A stretch of DNA of 37,239 nucleotides from Armatimonadota bacterium (GTDB lineage: Bacteria; Sysuimicrobiota; Sysuimicrobiia; Sysuimicrobiales; Kaftiobacteriaceae): contig JAVHLZ010000023.1 of assembly GCA_031081675.1 (NCBI GenBank), positions 1 through 37,239 of the forward strand, written 5' to 3'. Every line of letters starts with the position of its first letter. Positions within the stretch are counted from its first letter, which is position 1. Of this stretch, positions 36,960 to 37,239 are shown piece by piece. Made by a program: the position numbers and the translations under genes. The notes under the pieces are model-generated. The model saw only the letters and a list, made by a program, of their open reading frames with translations, searched no databases and was not told the origin of the DNA.

Positions 36960-37239
36960 ATGGCCTCACCTGCCGATCCCTGGGCGCCGCTGCGAGCCCG
37001 CCCGGTCATCGCCGCCGTTCGCAGCGAGGCCGCCGCGGGCGTGGCCGCGGCCTCGCCCGTCTCCACGGCCTTCCTGCTGACCGGATCGGTCCTCTCCCTA
37101 CCCGCCCTGGTGGGCCGCCTGTCGGGGGCCGGCAAGATGGTGCTGATCCACATGGACCTGACCGAAGGCCTGGCGGCGGACCGCGCGGCGGTGCAGTTCG
37201 TCCGCTCCATCCCCGGGATCGCCGGCGTCATCAGCACCC
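36960..37239 (+). CDS. glpP: glycerol-3-phosphate-responsive antiterminator GlpP (partial, runs off the right edge)
   Basis: 93 codons are visible of a family usually about 180-200 aa. Residues RARPVIAAVRSE, then FLLTGSVLSLPALVGRLSGA-GKMVLIHMDLTEGLAADRAA and FVRSIPGIAGVISTxx follow the GlpP TIM-barrel pattern (two beta-strands, helix, then the H-x-D-L strand and GIIST). In B. subtilis GlpP binds glpD leader RNA with glycerol-3-phosphate and prevents termination. Here the divergent neighbour is GH31, whose leader carries a terminator/antiterminator pair. The ATG at 36960-36962 has GAGG 7 nt upstream. The ligand may differ from glycerol-3-phosphate in this context. Confidence 0.85.
   Translation, partial: MASPADPWAPLRARPVIAAVRSEAAAGVAAASPVSTAFLLTGSVLSLPALVGRLSGAGKMVLIHMDLTEGLAADRAAVQFVRSIPGIAGVIST

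Overview
This is a GC-rich (roughly 70% or more) bacterial chromosome segment, almost fully coding and mostly transcribed leftward (- strand). It contains a HrcA-type CIRCE site, Gram-positive-style PurSQL and an archaeal-type ATP-dependent DNA ligase. Its sugar-binding protein looks like the Thermus/Pseudomonas glucose type, and GTG starts overlapping the previous stop codon are frequent. This suggests an uncultured, possibly thermophilic lineage near Armatimonadota, Chloroflexota or Deinococcus-Thermus. The phylum is not determined from the sequence.

Left edge (1-627): the start of an unidentified - strand gene, then a decayed LuxR-type regulator remnant (5' truncated, one-base frameshift) on the + strand. 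628-13866: a 12-gene purine operon in transcription order purD-E-A-B-C-S-Q-L-F-M-N-H, covering PRPP to IMP plus both AMP-branch enzymes, with most genes overlapping by 4 bp. PurK and the GMP branch are absent here. The operon starts from an AT-rich promoter island (13919-14024) with two PurBox-like elements.

14056-16194: groES-groEL with a strong terminator hairpin, a CIRCE operator and a recognisable promoter. 16237-19040: tsaE-tsaB-rimI-tsaD (tRNA t6A synthesis plus an N-acetyltransferase). 19123-22124: full-length NfeD and the DNA ligase. 22190-26733: a peptidase C26/glutamine-amidotransferase-like hydrolase, a secreted DUF2993-like protein, a PLP-dependent D-cysteine desulfhydrase/ACC deaminase-family enzyme, prephenate dehydratase and alanine racemase.

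26761-31346: a glucose/galactose-type ABC importer (binding protein and two permeases, no ATPase) divergent from galactokinase. A perfect 12-bp hairpin separates the binding-protein gene from the permeases. 31423-32991: bifunctional NAD(P)HX repair enzyme. 33128-33294: a probable unannotated structured RNA (about 167 nt, perfect 11-bp closing stem) with a promoter-like element placed so that transcription would begin at the stem. 33308-36639: a GH31 alpha-xylosidase-type enzyme and a GarR/3-hydroxyisobutyrate-dehydrogenase-family reductase, probably one operon. The GH31 leader carries a three-segment terminator/antiterminator arrangement, and divergent to it begins glpP (36960 to the right edge), a glycerol-3-phosphate-type antiterminator. 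This pairing, and the structured RNA, are the best candidates for undescribed regulation in the window.
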